From contig DATLIX010000200.1 in the NCBI GenBank assembly GCA_035539215.1, forward strand, positions 1-6,215: 6,215 nt of DNA, in the 5' to 3' direction. The notes under the pieces were generated by a model. It worked only from the letters and a program-made list of their open reading frames with translations, had not been told where the DNA came from and did no database searches. The position numbers were made by a program, and so were the translations under genes. This stretch comes from Dongia_B sp035539215. Its GTDB lineage: Bacteria > Pseudomonadota > Alphaproteobacteria > Dongiales > Dongiaceae. This document shows, one piece after another, positions 4,930 through 6,215 of the stretch (position 1 is its first letter; each line of letters opens with the position of its first letter).

Positions 4930-5883
4930 ATGACCGAGATCCTGCCGTCCAGTAAAGAGAACATCGCCCTGGCGGCACGCAGCCTGCGGGCCGGAAGGCT
5001 GGTCGCTTTTCCGACCGAGACGGTCTATGGCCTCGGCGGCAATGCCCTCGACGATCATGCCGTCGCCGCCATCTATGCCGCCAAGAACCGGCCCGATTTC
5101 AATCCACTGATCGTGCATCTGCCCGGCCTCGATATGGCGGCGCATTTCGTCCACATTACTGAAACGGCGAAGCTGCTGGCGCGCAGATTCTGGCCGGGCC
5201 CATTAACCCTGATCCTGCCGCGCCTCGCCGATTGCAGGCTCTCCCTGCTGCTCAGCGCCGGGCTTGAGACGGTCGCCATCCGCGCGCCGCACCATCCGGT
5301 CGCCCAGGAGCTGCTGACGGCCTGCGGCTTTCCGCTGGCGGGTCCCAGCGCCAATCCTTCCGGCCGCATCAGCCCGACCAGGCCGGAACACGTCATTGAA
5401 GGCCTCGACGGGAAGATCGACTATGTGCTCGACGGCGGCGCCTGCGAGGTCGGCGTTGAATCCAGCGTACTCGATCTCAGCGGCACGCGGCCGGTTCTGC
5501 TGCGCCCCGGCGCCATCCTCGCCGACGGGATCGCCGCCGTTCTGGGGGAGGAGGTGGTGACGGAACAGGCTTCCGTCGATTCCGGCGCCCGCAAGAGCCC
5601 GGGGCAGCTCAGCAGCCATTACGCGCCGCATCTGGCGGTGCGTCTGAACGCGGTGGCGGCGGCGCCGGGAGAGGTACTGATCGCTTTCGGACCAGGGGCC
5701 CCGGCCGATGCAGCCAATCTCAGCACCGCAGGCGACCTCACCGAAGCGGCGGCAAATCTCTTTGCCTATCTGCGCGCCGCCGACCAGCCGGGCTATCGTG
5801 GCATCGCCATCATGCCGATACCGGAAACCGGTCTCGGTATAGCCATCAACGACCGGCTGCGCCGCGCGGCCGCACCGCGCTGA
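4930..5883 (+). CDS. L-threonylcarbamoyladenylate synthase, Sua5 type
   Basis: The 317-residue protein catalyses ATP + threonine + bicarbonate to threonylcarbamoyl-AMP, the first step of the universal t6A37 modification of ANN-decoding tRNAs; TsaB, TsaD and TsaE complete it. The N-terminal YrdC/Sua5 catalytic domain (about 10-205) shows PTETVYGLG at 28-36, a KNRPDFNPL substrate loop at 52-60, FWPGPLT at 87-93, RAP at 118-120, GPSANPSG at 138-145, ESSVLD at 177-182 and LRPGAI at 191-196. A linker with SPGQLSSHYAP (223-233) leads to the C-terminal Sua5 domain (about 234-317). This marks the long Sua5 architecture instead of the short TsaC form of E. coli. The ATG at 4930 has only a weak GGGG element about 8 bases upstream, so translation may benefit from cysQ read-through. 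No defect is seen; it should be essential or nearly so. Confidence 0.94.
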   Translation: MTEILPSSKENIALAARSLRAGRLVAFPTETVYGLGGNALDDHAVAAIYAAKNRPDFNPLIVHLPGLDMAAHFVHITETAKLLARRFWPGPLTLILPRLADCRLSLLLSAGLETVAIRAPHHPVAQELLTACGFPLAGPSANPSGRISPTRPEHVIEGLDGKIDYVLDGGACEVGVESSVLDLSGTRPVLLRPGAILADGIAAVLGEEVVTEQASVDSGARKSPGQLSSHYAPHLAVRLNAVAAAPGEVLIAFGPGAPADAANLSTAGDLTEAAANLFAYLRAADQPGYRGIAIMPIPETGLGIAINDRLRRAAAPR

Positions 5884-5898
5884 TTGTGCGGTGCCCCA

Positions 5899-5929
5899 GT
5901 CTGCGTCAGGTGCGCGCGATCACGCAGAC
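5899..5929 (+). terminator. Inverted repeat after the Sua5 gene
   Basis: GTCTGCGT (5899-5906) and ACGCAGAC (5922-5929) are perfect complements, giving an 8-bp stem with a 15-base loop that contains the palindrome GCGCGC. The stem begins 15 bases after the Sua5 stop. No T-run follows, so it may be a Rho-assisted 3'-end structure or an operator for the downstream DUF992 gene. Confidence 0.35.
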
Positions 5930-6002
5930 GTCATCGCCAGGACCTTATCGCCATCGGCAGCGTTATCCCACCGTTCGGCAAACCGACCGGCGGAGGCAGG
6001 CG

Positions 6003-6215
6003 ATGGCATTTAAATCCTTCGGCAAACAACGGGGTGCAATCGGCATTTGCGCGGCGCTGGCTGTGCTTGCCGCGGCGCCCGCCGCACAAGCCGCGGGCGG
6101 CGTCAATATCGGTTCCCTCACCTGCCATGTCGCCTCCGGCGTCAGCTTCATCTTTGGCTCGTCACGCGACATGAATTGCGTCTTTTCCCGGCCGGACGGC
6201 AAGACGGAGCGCTAT
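6003..6215 (+). CDS. DUF992 family exported protein, N-terminal part, cut by the window edge
   Basis: The first 71 codons are present and the frame is open to the right edge. A clear Sec signal peptide is visible: basic n-region KSFGKQR (4-10), hydrophobic core from about residue 11 to 26, and an APAAQA cleavage site after about residue 30. The mature start GGVNIGSLTCHVASG (32-46) and FGSSRDMNCVFS (51-62) match what I recall of DUF992, a periplasmic alphaproteobacterial family of unknown function. Cys41 and Cys59 in the mature part could form a disulfide after export. The ATG at 6003 is well supported: GGAGG lies at 5992-5996 with a 6-base spacer, the best ribosome binding site in the window. 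The gene is 119 bases after the Sua5 stop and probably has its own transcription signals, although I found no convincing promoter. Confidence 0.85.
   Translation, partial: MAFKSFGKQRGAIGICAALAVLAAAPAAQAAGGVNIGSLTCHVASGVSFIFGSSRDMNCVFSRPDGKTERY

Noticed and set aside
4243..5154. A 303-codon open frame on the minus strand opposite cysQ and the Sua5 gene.
   Set aside because: It covers catalytic motifs of both sense genes on the other strand, has no family resemblance and is typical of antisense frames in GC-rich DNA.

Overview
The window is GC-rich chromosomal DNA from an alphaproteobacterium. Three things suggest this: the order HDAC-like amidohydrolase / xseB / ispA, which I recall as common in that class; a DUF992-type exported protein at the right edge; and heavy use of G/C-ending codons. 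A Rhodospirillales-type organism is my best guess, but nothing here fixes the order or genus. I see no insertion sequence, integrase, CRISPR array, tRNA or rRNA. The genes look like ordinary housekeeping and metabolic genes.

Left part, minus strand, read right to left: a DUF423 membrane protein (1641-2033) overlaps by ATGA the start of a class II HDAC-like deacetylase/amidohydrolase (715-1644). After a 215-base gap come xseB (218-499), the small subunit of exonuclease VII, and the first 65 codons of ispA (1-197), a short-chain polyprenyl diphosphate synthase cut by the window edge. The 500-714 gap holds a GC-rich hairpin after the deacetylase stop, a perfect consensus DnaA box, an 8/9 DnaA-like site beside the xseB start, a candidate promoter and short direct repeats.

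Middle, plus strand: a PaaG-type enoyl-CoA hydratase/isomerase (2286-3071) is followed 7 bases later by an MBL-fold hydrolase (3079-3846). The MBL protein resembles, from memory, the animal acyl-CoA hydrolase MBLAC2. The two probably form a small CoA-ester operon. The rest of the phenylacetate (paa) pathway is not in this window.

Right part, plus strand: a 270-base intergenic stretch (3847-4116) contains an AT-rich island, two reasonable sigma70-type promoters and two interleaved inverted repeats that can form a compact H-type pseudoknot. It precedes cysQ (4117-4905, 3'(2'),5'-bisphosphate nucleotidase) and a Sua5-type threonylcarbamoyl-AMP synthase (4930-5883, the first step of tRNA t6A synthesis). 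After another inverted repeat, the window ends inside a secreted DUF992 protein (6003-6215).

The item most worth a second look is the possible structured leader at 3967-4004. No clearly new multi-gene system is visible.
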